A stretch of DNA of 35,360 nt, from assembly GCA_002414505.1 (NCBI GenBank), contig DHZF01000101.1, positions 13,429 through 48,788 on the forward strand, read 5' to 3'. Under the pieces are notes generated by a model that did not search any database, was not told the DNA's origin, and worked only from the letters and a program-made list of their open reading frames with translations. A program made the translations under genes and the position numbers. Positions within the stretch are counted from its first letter, which is position 1; the number at the start of each line of letters is the position of its first letter. The stretch is from Hyphomonas sp. UBA5111. Lineage in GTDB: Bacteria; Pseudomonadota; Alphaproteobacteria; Caulobacterales; Hyphomonadaceae. This document shows positions 1 through 9,210 of this stretch, one piece after another.

Positions 1-1628
1 CGGGCGGTTTCCTGGCGCGACACCATCTTGTGCGAAAGCCAGGGCGCCAGGCGGTGGCCGGCATAGTTCTTCATTGCCCGCTGTTCGGTCTTGGTGCCGA
101 GCGCATCGGAAATCCGCTTGGCCGTCCGCTCGTCATTGGTCGCGAACGCGACCCGCACATGGCAATTGTCGAGGATCGCATTGGACGGGCCATAGGCCTT
201 TTCGATCTGGTTCAAAGACTGGGCGATCAGGAAGGCCTTGAGGCCATAGCCTGCCATATAGGCGAGCGCGCTCTCGAAGAAGTCGAGCCGGCCGAGGGCA
301 GGGAATTCGTCCAGCATGAACAGGACCCGCCGGCGGGATGTCGGCTCCGACACGGACACCTGCGGCGCCAGCAGCCCGCAGGCTCCCAAGATATTGAGAG
401 CCAGCGACTTGCTGCGCGCTAGCACTGACGGACGCACATCCAGATGTTCCGTCAGCCGCCGCCCGACCTGGTTGAGGATGAGGCGCATCAGCGGCTTCGT
501 CCGCGAGAGGTCTGATGGCGGCACGACCAGGTAGAGCGAGAGCGGCCGGTCGCCGGACACCAGGTCCTCGATCCGGAAATCGCTCCGGGACGTCACTTCC
601 GCAATCACCGGATCGCGATAGAGCGACAGGAAACGCAGCGCCGTGGACAGCACGCCCGAGAGTTCATTCTCCGACTGGTTCATCAGCTCTCGCGCCGTCT
701 CGGCGACCACGGGATGAACCTTGGGTGCCTCGCCCGTGCCGAGATGATTGGTCCGGAGCATGATCGACAGGGTCGTGCGGAAGGTTCGATCGGGATCGGC
801 AAGGAAGCTCGCCACACGTGCGAGTGTTTTTTCCCGCTCTGCATAGAGGACATGCAGGATGACGCCGACGAGCAGCGAGTTCGCCTTGTCGACCCAGTGC
901 CCGAGATCGCCGAGCTTTCCCTGCGGGTCCACGAGAATGTCGGCAATATTCTGGACATCCCGCACCTCGCAGGGACCCCGCCGAACTTCCATCAAAGGAT
1001 TGAAATGCGCCGAGGCGACATCGGTCGGATCGAACCGCAAGCAATGCGAGAATTCTGAGCGCCAGCCTGACGTCAGCTGCCAGTTCTCGCCTTTGATGTC
1101 ATGCACCAGGACCGAATGTGGCCAGGAAAGAAGAGTGGGGACAACAAGGCCGACACCCTTGCCCGACCGGGTCGGCGCAAAGGCCATGACATGGTCGGGG
1201 CCGTCATGGCGGAGATAGGAGCCTTGGGCCTGTCCCAGGAACACGCCAGCTGGTTTCAAGAGACCTGACTTACGCAGATCCCTGCCTTCCGCCCAGCGTG
1301 CCGACCCGAAGGTCGAGACCCGCTTGTCCCACCGGGCCCGGAGGATCGAGCCTGTCACCGCAATCACGATAGCGGCAACGCCGCCCGAGCCGGCAATCAG
1401 TCCGCCCCGGTCGAACACATCCGGCGCATAGGCATCGAACGAATACCACCAGCCGAAGAAGGCCCACGGCACATAGATCGGCACGTCCAGGATGACGACA
1501 AGCGGCTCACCCAGACGCGGCGACCAGCTCAGCGACCAGGCCGTCCATTCGGTCGCGCACCAGAGCGCCACCAGGACGACAAGCAAGACGAGGATGATCT
1601 GCCAGAAGAGGTTCGTGCCATGTTTCAT
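1..1628 (-). CDS. traG: Type IV coupling protein, VirD4/TraG family (partial, runs off left edge)
   Basis: This is the ATPase that links the relaxosome to the type IV secretion channel at the inner membrane during conjugation. Reading the reverse strand from ATG 1628 gives 542 uninterrupted codons. The N-terminus has two hydrophobic segments (about residues 8-25 and 75-96). They are followed by the TraG signature: Walker A PTRSGKG at about 152-158, the VHDIKGE motif near 175, and Walker B VLFMLDEFP at about 435-443, followed by ALGRLDF. The C-terminal part (all-alpha domain and tail) lies outside the window. In related elements traG usually follows the relaxase gene closely. Here it is separated from the relaxase by about 7.6 kb of cargo, with about 276 bp between its start and the nearest cargo gene. 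No frameshift is seen. The family assignment is secure; only the extent is uncertain. Confidence 0.95.
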   Translation of the reverse strand, partial: MKHGTNLFWQIILVLLVVLVALWCATEWTAWSLSWSPRLGEPLVVILDVPIYVPWAFFGWWYSFDAYAPDVFDRGGLIAGSGGVAAIVIAVTGSILRARWDKRVSTFGSARWAEGRDLRKSGLLKPAGVFLGQAQGSYLRHDGPDHVMAFAPTRSGKGVGLVVPTLLSWPHSVLVHDIKGENWQLTSGWRSEFSHCLRFDPTDVASAHFNPLMEVRRGPCEVRDVQNIADILVDPQGKLGDLGHWVDKANSLLVGVILHVLYAEREKTLARVASFLADPDRTFRTTLSIMLRTNHLGTGEAPKVHPVVAETARELMNQSENELSGVLSTALRFLSLYRDPVIAEVTSRSDFRIEDLVSGDRPLSLYLVVPPSDLSRTKPLMRLILNQVGRRLTEHLDVRPSVLARSKSLALNILGACGLLAPQVSVSEPTSRRRVLFMLDEFPALGRLDFFESALAYMAGYGLKAFLIAQSLNQIEKAYGPSNAILDNCHVRVAFATNDERTAKRISDALGTKTEQRAMKNYAGHRLAPWLSHKMVSRQETA

Positions 1629-1904
1629 GACACTGAACCTGGCCAATCAGCCTCTCAGTCTCCAGAGAGGGAATTGGGGGGAATTTGTGGGGTATCCAGA
1701 AGGCGCAAGCACCAAAGGGCGGCTGAAGTGAAGTTCAGGGAGCAATGTGTAGGGTCAGAAATATCCCTTTAGCGGTCGTTAGCGAGCGCGTCGGGACGTT
1801 CCTGAAAGCAGACACTGAGTCACGTTCCCGATCAGCCACTCTCACGAGCTGGTGGCACTAATACTTGAGAATGCCGGTATAGTTCCGTACTCAGCCGACC
1901 GAGT

Positions 1905-4900
1905 TCATGACCCTTTTGAGAGCGTCTGAATACGCTTCAGCAGTGTTTCCCCAGCCGGTACGCCGGCAGCTGAAATCGCGACCGCGATCGGGCACCAAGT
2001 CTCCGCCTGTGCTTTTGTATGTATGCAGTCTTTCGCAATTGTGGCTACGCGCTCGCCAATCCTCGCCGTGCTCCAGAAGCCATCCTCGGCTTTGGCATGC
2101 CATTCAGCTGCAACTCGTTCTAGAGGCGCAGCTGAAACCTGTGTCGGGAGAAGATCCATCATATCGAGATAAAGCGTTGCAATTGTCGGGCAGGGGCCAG
2201 CGTCGACGGCCAATTCAGTCAAGGTATCGGAAAACGCAATCAGTTGCGCTTCACTGAACTCGCGCGCGTAAGAAACGCGGTCACCAAAGCCTCGGACTTG
2301 TTTCATGAAAAGGGTCGAAAGCAAATCATTGAGATGGATTTCAACCCGGCCATTCCTAGACCATTTATGGCGTTCCCATTGCTTGCGCGATTTCATCGAC
2401 TTCCAAAGCCGCGCTCTCAATTTGGCCAGATGGTCGGTGTCGGTCGTGCCGCCTTTGAGATGTTGGATATCGCTTTCGATCAAGCAGGCCGCGGCGACGC
2501 TGAAAAACACTTCGGAGGAAAACTGATCGAGCAGCGCAAAGATCTGCTCTTCTTGTTTCGTCTCAGACCAATTTGAAGCGAGACGTGCGGCGCATTCAAA
2601 GAGCGGTGCGGTCCAGTGATTTTCAACATCAGGCGCATCTGCATCTTCATCCGGTCCGCCATTTGCCTGCACTAGCCAGTCCCGATTGGCGAGAAATAGG
2701 GCTTCGAGGGCGCCCGGATCCCCGACTTGCTTGAGGACCCCGATCCATTTGTCGCCGGTATGATAATCGAAGTGATAATCCGGAATTTCAGGTTGAGGCT
2801 GTTTTGGCGTAGGCGGCGCAGCGCCGCCGGGTAGGATAATACCGCGCCCTTCCGGGCGCTGGCGCATGGGCGGCGGGACGACCCAGCCTGGCTCTTCGCC
2901 TGCATCTGCGAGCCAGGCTAGTTCAGCTTCGACATGAGCCTTGACTTTGGCTTTCAACGTTCGATCGCGCTGTTCGAAAGCGCCGTCGGTTTCATCAAAA
3001 TGAGCGCGACGCGGAATAAAGCAGGCTTGGAGCCCGGTGCGAATACAGGCTTTTAGCCTGTCTAAGCCCAGCGTCTCGGCGGCTCGCGGATAATGGTGCA
3101 GCGCAGCGACGGCACTCGGCGCATTCTTTAAGATTGCATTGAGCAGTTCTTCGTCGGATGGCCTCGTTTCTTCCGGACGGAAGAGATGGAGCAGGCCGAC
3201 CAAACCGAGGGCGGCAGGGTCGTACATCACATCATAGCGCATATTGAGCCGTGGCCTGGTTGCGGGATCGAGGGCGCGATCAAAAATGGCGCGTAGCTTT
3301 GGCGCTTTGGCGCGAAGTTGCTCGCCGGAACATTGCCGAGCAAGAAAGGCCGCCGCGCCTAGGCGCGACAACCATGGATCATTCGGATCATGGTCCAGGG
3401 CGTCCTCTGGGGACGGTTCGGCGCTTTCGGTTTCCGCGAGCACGGCTTCAGCATCTTCGACCGAGGCGCTGACATCATTGGTCTCATCATCCATGGTCAT
3501 GCGGATCGCGAGAGAGCGATTAAACGCCTGATGCTCTACCGCCGCCGCGGCAGAGTTCGTCGCCATCCATTCGGCCTGGTCCTCGGGCCAGTCATAGACC
3601 CAGCCTTGGAGCGGCGCGTCTTCCACCATCTGCGTCTCTTCGCGATAATTCTCGCGGTCTAAGGCGCGCCGTGCATAAGAGGCCATGAAGGCCGGTTCTT
3701 TCCAGTCGACCTCGGGCAGCTCCCAAGGCCCGAGCCGTTGAACGCCGGCGTCAAGACGTGCTTTCAAGGCCGTGAGTTCATCGGTCGGCACCCTTAGCGC
3801 GACCTGGATAAAGACGTCATGCAGCCCTGTGTGACGCGAGGGGCGCGCGGCGAGGCCCTGTTCAATGGGCCGGTCGCTTGCCGGGCCTTGGCGCAGGCGT
3901 CCAAGGCCGCCGCCTCTCAGGGTTTCGAGATAATCATATTGATGGCGTTCAAAATCTACGCTGAGCAGTTCGGGCGAGGCGAGCAGATCATGGAGGAGCG
4001 CGCCGCCAAGGATTCCGTGACACAGCGCCAAATCAGTAATGACCAGTAACAAGGCGCCCGAGATTGGCCCGTCGCCAGCAATCCGAGCCGCAACACTCTC
4101 GATGCCAGCGCCGTTTTCGATTTCGCGATGAGCCCAATGTTCGAGAGCGGCGAGGGCCTTGCCGACTAACTGCGAAGGCCCATGCCCGCGTGGCCAGCCA
4201 TAGGAGTTACTCGGTTGGATCTTGCGGGTTTCGCCAAACAGTTCGAGTTCAAACGCGCCGCCGGTCTCGACTGTGGCTTCAGTCATCTTGGTCAGGGTCC
4301 GGATGAGTGAGAGACCTTGATCGGCATCGGTGTTTAATAGATCGGAGAAAGGTGTGATACCGCACTTGCCCAGGGTAAACAGGTGTTCCAAACGCGAAAG
4401 TCCGAGCCCGACCCTTCGCATGCGATCATCGCCGGACCGCTCATTATACTCCTGGCGCGTGGCTTCGATCAGTGCGGCAGCAAAGGCCGCGGGCGCAGCT
4501 TTCGGCAAGACGAAGGGATATTCCAAGAGCTCTGCGACTTCATCGACGGCACGATCAGACGCGGCAATCGCATTCAGGTATCGCTCGGCCGCACTGGGGT
4601 TCTTTTCCGCAAAGGCGGCGAGTGTCAGGCGCGCAGTGTCGACTGTATTACGCCCGGCTGGATACCGGATCGTTGGAGGTGGCTTGCCTGCGGGAATGTA
4701 ATCCAACGAACGGTCTTCCACATGCGCTACAAGAAGGTCGGCGAAACGGTCCAGCAAAACGGGCGTGAGTTTCAGCTCTGTTGCGGCGAAGTACGCAATC
4801 CAGTTGTGCATGAGGTCTACAGCGCCGCGCAGCGCCTTTGATGGAAGCTCCCCAAATCTCAGAGCCGACCAGATGATGAGAGGCATCCAGAAGGCTGGGT

Positions 4901-7037
4901 CTGGTACGGCCACGGATTTCGTAGATATGGTTCCATTGCCATCGGGCGAGGGCACATTGACTTCAACTTCAATAGAGTGCGCGCCGATGACGAGCCGGGA
5001 GAGGCGTTCGGCAAGCTCGCCCTTGTCAGCGAGCAGAACAGCTTCATGACGCGCAAACAGTTTCGCGGCACTTTCGGATCGCACCAAAGCCAGAAGTGCC
5101 AATCCGGTCCAGCGTTCATCAGCTTCGCTCGTCTGCAGCTTTTTGACGGCGTTGGCCCACAGCTCATTATCGTCTTGTTCAGCGAGATGACGAAAAGCGA
5201 GTTCGACGCCGCGTTCGAGCCAGAAAGCGGGCGGACCAGAACCCGCTAGAGACATCAGTCGCTCCGGGTCTTCGCTGAGATATGCGGCGATCGCCCAATC
5301 CGAGAAGAGATCGTGCTTGAACTTGACGCGTTCAGTGGCGAGTTCGGTGAGGACGCCGTCTTCGATCAGCGAAGAGACCGCCCCCGCGTCGGCGGACTCA
5401 GGATTGAGGTCCACCACTGAGGCGCCATCCAATTGCGCGCGGACCACGGCGAGCAGGATTCTGCGGCGTGCACGAGCCTCGCCCTTATCGTCTGTTGACG
5501 TGTGGCCACCAGATTGCCACCAGCCGACTGCAAAGCCAGCCTCACTCACTAGTGCTCCGGGGGCAGACCTCGCCACGACGAAGCGCTTCAAGATGAAGGG
5601 ATTGCGCGCAAGATGCTTGGCTGGATGATTTGGCGCGAGGATTGCCCCAAGCGCCGGCACGGCGTGCGCGAGGGCAACCGCTTCATCATCGTCCAGTCCT
5701 TCAATGGTCAGCGTCTCGCACGCCTCAAGGGCGCGCATGACCTCATCGCTGAAGGGCTGCGCTGCGCGCCAGCCCAAGCGGGCGGTGAAGACCAGCGTTA
5801 GCCCCGGGATCCTCGCCGCGGTTAGGATCAGATCTGAGACGGTTTTGCGCTCCCGCTCTGAGCGAAACCGATCGAGCCCATCAATATAGATGACGGCGCC
5901 GCCATCGCTGGCAAGATCAGTCAGGAAACGATCAGCGCTGACATCCAATCCCAGCTGGTGTTGCAGTGCGCTCCAGCCGCCGCTGGGCACACGGTCCGGC
6001 GCAAGTACAAGTGTGGGAGCGTGTTCGGCTTGCGCCGCAGCGGCGATTTTCAAAAAGGCGGATTTACCTGAGCCGCCGGTTCCGGTGATTTCCAGCACGC
6101 CGCTGCCGGACTGAGAATTCGCAAGCGCCACGTCTAGCGCCTGCCGTTTGGCACTGCGCAGCATGTGCGCGCCAGCGATTGTGGTGTCGGTGTCCGAGAG
6201 GGCAAATCTACTGAGCTCGGCGACTTTGGCGCGGGCCGCAGCCAGACGGGGTGCGGGGCCAATGGCGACCTTGCGTTCGGCGAGGAGCTCGACCAAGCGC
6301 GGGCGGTCGAGGTCGCCGCCAATCGCGTCGGTGCGCATCAACACGGAGACGAGTTCGCCGTAAGGGTCAGTTCGATCCTTTGTCAACGTCGCGGCGCGCC
6401 AACGGTCGGCTTGTTCCGCAATCGACCCTGCACGGGCGTAATCGAAACGGAGCACGCTGAAACGCCGCAGAAGGTCGAATGCCAAGCGAGCAGGATCGGC
6501 GCCGGCCTTGCCTAAATGGTGTTCAAAGGCGGTGACGAAATCGCGCATCGCCTGATTGCTGCGCCCGGGCGTGGCGAGCAATGTGCGAAACGAGCCCTCA
6601 TCGCTTACGTGTTTGGCAAGCTCCAATGCTTCATGGACGCCATTTTCAATGGCACCGCTGGTTCGCTCAATGGCCACCGCGAAGCGACGTTCTGGATCTA
6701 TGCTTTGCGCCGCAACCATATCGGCGACGATGTCGCCAAAAACAGTGTTCGATTTGGTGAAGCTGAGTGAGCGCTTGGCTTGGATCTCGAGGGTTTGGGT
6801 CGCGCCCTCCCAACTTACCCCAGTCAGAATGATATCATCCAGTGGGTGGCCCTGGTCCCGACGCTGGAAGGCGATTTTGCTGGCAACGGCTCCGGGAAGG
6901 CCAAAGCATTCGGTCTCTGCGAGGACAGCTAGCGCATAATGCACGCCGACCGACACTTCAAATTGCGGTCCGGCCGGACCAGTCATGCGCGGAGAGTCAC
7001 CGGATGGTGTGTTGGAGGGGATAGGAAGGTCGGTCAT
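1905..7037 (-). CDS. Nuclease-STAND NTPase-helical repeat protein (Avs-like), 1710 aa
   Basis: This is probably an antiphage sensor-effector of the STAND class, in which a C-terminal repeat region senses a target, the NTPase oligomerises and the N-terminal nuclease acts; the role is inferred from architecture. Residues 24-110 resemble a Cap4/Mrr-type PD-(D/E)XK nuclease, with acidic residues D67/D68 and the strand E84-I-Q-A-K88 giving the D...QxK arrangement. The NTPase has Walker A GTGGSGKS (319-326), Walker B AVIYIDGLDR (381-390, the STAND-type DGLD) and a sensor-like VFTAR near 416-420. The remaining roughly 1200 residues are helix-rich with no recognised enzyme motif, broken by a proline-rich stretch near 1375-1430. 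Total length matches Avs proteins (about 1500-2000 aa). It lies 142 bp downstream of the GHKL-nuclease gene on the same strand, so the two may be one operon. I cannot assign it to a numbered Avs type. Confidence 0.8.
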   Translation of the reverse strand: MTDLPIPSNTPSGDSPRMTGPAGPQFEVSVGVHYALAVLAETECFGLPGAVASKIAFQRRDQGHPLDDIILTGVSWEGATQTLEIQAKRSLSFTKSNTVFGDIVADMVAAQSIDPERRFAVAIERTSGAIENGVHEALELAKHVSDEGSFRTLLATPGRSNQAMRDFVTAFEHHLGKAGADPARLAFDLLRRFSVLRFDYARAGSIAEQADRWRAATLTKDRTDPYGELVSVLMRTDAIGGDLDRPRLVELLAERKVAIGPAPRLAAARAKVAELSRFALSDTDTTIAGAHMLRSAKRQALDVALANSQSGSGVLEITGTGGSGKSAFLKIAAAAQAEHAPTLVLAPDRVPSGGWSALQHQLGLDVSADRFLTDLASDGGAVIYIDGLDRFRSERERKTVSDLILTAARIPGLTLVFTARLGWRAAQPFSDEVMRALEACETLTIEGLDDDEAVALAHAVPALGAILAPNHPAKHLARNPFILKRFVVARSAPGALVSEAGFAVGWWQSGGHTSTDDKGEARARRRILLAVVRAQLDGASVVDLNPESADAGAVSSLIEDGVLTELATERVKFKHDLFSDWAIAAYLSEDPERLMSLAGSGPPAFWLERGVELAFRHLAEQDDNELWANAVKKLQTSEADERWTGLALLALVRSESAAKLFARHEAVLLADKGELAERLSRLVIGAHSIEVEVNVPSPDGNGTISTKSVAVPDPAFWMPLIIWSALRFGELPSKALRGAVDLMHNWIAYFAATELKLTPVLLDRFADLLVAHVEDRSLDYIPAGKPPPTIRYPAGRNTVDTARLTLAAFAEKNPSAAERYLNAIAASDRAVDEVAELLEYPFVLPKAAPAAFAAALIEATRQEYNERSGDDRMRRVGLGLSRLEHLFTLGKCGITPFSDLLNTDADQGLSLIRTLTKMTEATVETGGAFELELFGETRKIQPSNSYGWPRGHGPSQLVGKALAALEHWAHREIENGAGIESVAARIAGDGPISGALLLVITDLALCHGILGGALLHDLLASPELLSVDFERHQYDYLETLRGGGLGRLRQGPASDRPIEQGLAARPSRHTGLHDVFIQVALRVPTDELTALKARLDAGVQRLGPWELPEVDWKEPAFMASYARRALDRENYREETQMVEDAPLQGWVYDWPEDQAEWMATNSAAAAVEHQAFNRSLAIRMTMDDETNDVSASVEDAEAVLAETESAEPSPEDALDHDPNDPWLSRLGAAAFLARQCSGEQLRAKAPKLRAIFDRALDPATRPRLNMRYDVMYDPAALGLVGLLHLFRPEETRPSDEELLNAILKNAPSAVAALHHYPRAAETLGLDRLKACIRTGLQACFIPRRAHFDETDGAFEQRDRTLKAKVKAHVEAELAWLADAGEEPGWVVPPPMRQRPEGRGIILPGGAAPPTPKQPQPEIPDYHFDYHTGDKWIGVLKQVGDPGALEALFLANRDWLVQANGGPDEDADAPDVENHWTAPLFECAARLASNWSETKQEEQIFALLDQFSSEVFFSVAAACLIESDIQHLKGGTTDTDHLAKLRARLWKSMKSRKQWERHKWSRNGRVEIHLNDLLSTLFMKQVRGFGDRVSYAREFSEAQLIAFSDTLTELAVDAGPCPTIATLYLDMMDLLPTQVSAAPLERVAAEWHAKAEDGFWSTARIGERVATIAKDCIHTKAQAETWCPIAVAISAAGVPAGETLLKRIQTLSKGS

Positions 7038-7050
7038 GTATCGTCAGAAG

Positions 7051-7101
7051 GGGGGCGCCCGACGCTTTCTATGAATCTCTTATTTCTGAAACTGCGCCCC
7101 C
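7051..7101. repeat. Inverted repeat between the two cargo genes
   Basis: GGGGGCGC at 7051-7058 is matched by GCGCCCCC at 7094-7101, with 35 bases between them, inside the 142-bp gap separating the GHKL-nuclease and STAND genes. There is no T-run after it on the minus strand, so it does not look like a terminator. It could be a leader structure or chance. Confidence 0.35.
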
Positions 7102-7179
7102 AGCCGACGTCAGCCTTAGGCGCAATTGCAGAGAACCCAGGGATGTGTCGCAGAATTTGGAGCGCCGACATCTGAGTTA

Positions 7180-9093
7180 TTAGATTTCCCTGCCTATCAG
7201 CAAATCGGGTTGAACCGACTCTGGCACTTCTTTTTGCAAGATTGCTTGCATAAAGGGCGCGTCGGATAATCTTCGATGAAGGTTTAGCATGCGCTTTTCC
7301 GCTTGGCCGATGAACGTCGAATAAAGCATTGGCAAAATCCGGACATTTTCGCCTTCGGTCCGCACGCCGTGCTCGCCGGCTTCAATCTGGTCGCCTAATA
7401 CAAATCCTCGCACTTTGGTGAGATCATCAATGTGGCCCCGATTGTTGAGCTCTTTGATATACTTCCAAGCTTGGTTCTTTTCATCGCTTCCCAGCGGAAC
7501 TCCGGGACGTTTTAGTTCAATGATGACCATAGATTCCGTTCCGGCCTCATTGCTTTCTTCATCAAACCGAGGCCGCGCATAAATTCCGAGCGTTCCCTCC
7601 GGAAGAACAACGAAATCTGGCCTGTTGCGCGAACCTTTTTCTATGCTCCCAAAGAGTTGCTGAATAACCGTTGTCATGCCGCGATTGGACGTGAACTCAA
7701 TGCTCTCAAATTCCGGTCCAAATATCCACAACGCTTGTTCGAACAACGGCTGAAGCTCTTGAACTTCATCAGTCTCGGGATCGTCTGTTTTTCGCCTGAT
7801 CTCTTCGATCAATTTTAGTCGCCGCGAGACCTCGTCCAATGCCGCTTTCGCCGTTTTTATCGACCACTCCTTCATCACGTCGTTCAGTGCATCAATGTCA
7901 TCCGGTGAAATGTCGTGTAGTCGGTCTAGGAGCTCATATTGCGACTCTGCCATCTCCATTGTGGCCAACAATCCCATCACTTGATCAATTTGTTTCTCGC
8001 CAATCGTCGGGCACTTTTCGATCAACTGGGTTAGCATGCCATTCCACCGATCTTGGCTGAGTTTTGGCAATGCGCGAACTTGTTCGCGATGAGCTTCTTC
8101 GACTTTTGCCTTTGTCTCGCGCCGTCTCTCTTTCAGTACTTCGGCGATCACGTCTCTAATACGCTCATGCACCGCATCTTGTGTTGCTGCGAATTTCGGA
8201 TTGTCCTTTGCAAAGCCCGACCAATCTGCCTTGACAGCGGGTTTAAGAAAGTCCGCAAGCACCACAAAGCTATAGCGTTTCGCCTCTTCAGTGCGACCGT
8301 CAATGAACTTGCCTTCAAAAGCGCGCCAATTGGCATGCCCCACCAACCGCCGGTGGACCCACCAAGCGATGCCGTGTTGCTTCGTCGTGCGGTCGGCTCG
8401 CTGAGCATCGATCGTTAACACCCGGGCGACCCCAACGTCTTCGACAGGAACATCTAACGTCTGCAGTGCGTCGTTCGGAACATCTTCAAAAGTCACGCGT
8501 ATCCCGTCAACCGAGACTGCGAAACTCGGATCAAGCAAGAACCGAGTACTGAGCAATCCCCTGACATCATCTGCCGTTAAGTTGGAAGGGACCACGCTCT
8601 CAGCAACAATCTCCGTGCCATGACCTACAACGCCTTCGCTTTGATCCACAAGCTCGATCTCGATTGGATTGTCTTGGCCTTGACGGACGCGGTAGGTGAC
8701 TTCCTCGCCATTGCACCAGGTGCGAACGCGATAAGGAGAAGAAAACAAAAAAGCCGCATGACGGCCGCGGCCATTTTGCCCGTAGACTTCTCGAGGGAGC
8801 GCGTCTCTAAGCTCCTCAGGCGGCGTTTCAGATGCACCCTGCGTATCGAGGCGATTGTAGTCGAGCGTACGCCAGCGTTTCTCGAACTGCGCCCGTGTCA
8901 TCCCCTTGCCATTGTCCTCAATGCGAAATGGCGTTCCTGACTTTCTATCTGGCCAATCAATCGTTACCTTTGTAGCGTAGGCGTCCCAAGAGTTGGCAAC
9001 CAGCTCGACTAGCGCTGTCGTTGGATCAGACATAATCTGCCCGGCATGCTTCCCTAAAAAGCGCTTGTCAAAAAGTGTTCCTTGCTCAGCCAT
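7180..9093 (-). CDS. GHKL (HSP90/MutL-like) ATPase fused to a Shedu-like PD-(D/E)XK nuclease
   Basis: This is a predicted ATP-dependent DNA-targeting defence protein, inferred from its domains. From ATG 9093 it has 637 residues. The N-terminal ATP-binding fold shows the N-box E30-LVANSWDA, G1 box EDNGKGM (about 59-65) and G2 box GQNGRGR (105-111). A charged, helical middle follows. The C-terminal domain has FGPEFE near 465, then RPDF with D493, IIELKRP with E526-x-K528, and Q541/Y545 in QAWKY. This D...ExK...Q order is that of DUF4263/Shedu nucleases. An in-frame TTG at 9108 is an alternative start; AGGA lies directly against it but about 17 bases from the ATG, so the start is unsettled. The gene follows the relaxase stop after about 117 bp on the same strand and precedes the STAND gene. 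The ATPase call is firm, the nuclease call good, the Shedu relationship moderate. Confidence 0.8.
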   Translation of the reverse strand: MAEQGTLFDKRFLGKHAGQIMSDPTTALVELVANSWDAYATKVTIDWPDRKSGTPFRIEDNGKGMTRAQFEKRWRTLDYNRLDTQGASETPPEELRDALPREVYGQNGRGRHAAFLFSSPYRVRTWCNGEEVTYRVRQGQDNPIEIELVDQSEGVVGHGTEIVAESVVPSNLTADDVRGLLSTRFLLDPSFAVSVDGIRVTFEDVPNDALQTLDVPVEDVGVARVLTIDAQRADRTTKQHGIAWWVHRRLVGHANWRAFEGKFIDGRTEEAKRYSFVVLADFLKPAVKADWSGFAKDNPKFAATQDAVHERIRDVIAEVLKERRRETKAKVEEAHREQVRALPKLSQDRWNGMLTQLIEKCPTIGEKQIDQVMGLLATMEMAESQYELLDRLHDISPDDIDALNDVMKEWSIKTAKAALDEVSRRLKLIEEIRRKTDDPETDEVQELQPLFEQALWIFGPEFESIEFTSNRGMTTVIQQLFGSIEKGSRNRPDFVVLPEGTLGIYARPRFDEESNEAGTESMVIIELKRPGVPLGSDEKNQAWKYIKELNNRGHIDDLTKVRGFVLGDQIEAGEHGVRTEGENVRILPMLYSTFIGQAEKRMLNLHRRLSDAPFMQAILQKEVPESVQPDLLIGREI

Positions 9094-9210
9094 GTCGACG
9101 CGCTGCAATTTCCTGCTTTGGTTGCAGTATCTACATTAAGCAGCGTCGAATAAACTGGCCAGACATTTTAGGTCTCGGCTTCTCAGGTTTTTGAATATCT
9201 CCTGTCGGGA

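Noticed and set aside
1629..9210. Direct repeats at the two borders of the defence cargo
   Set aside because: Only a 7-base match (CTGGCCA near 1639 and 9156) was found, which is no more than expected by chance.
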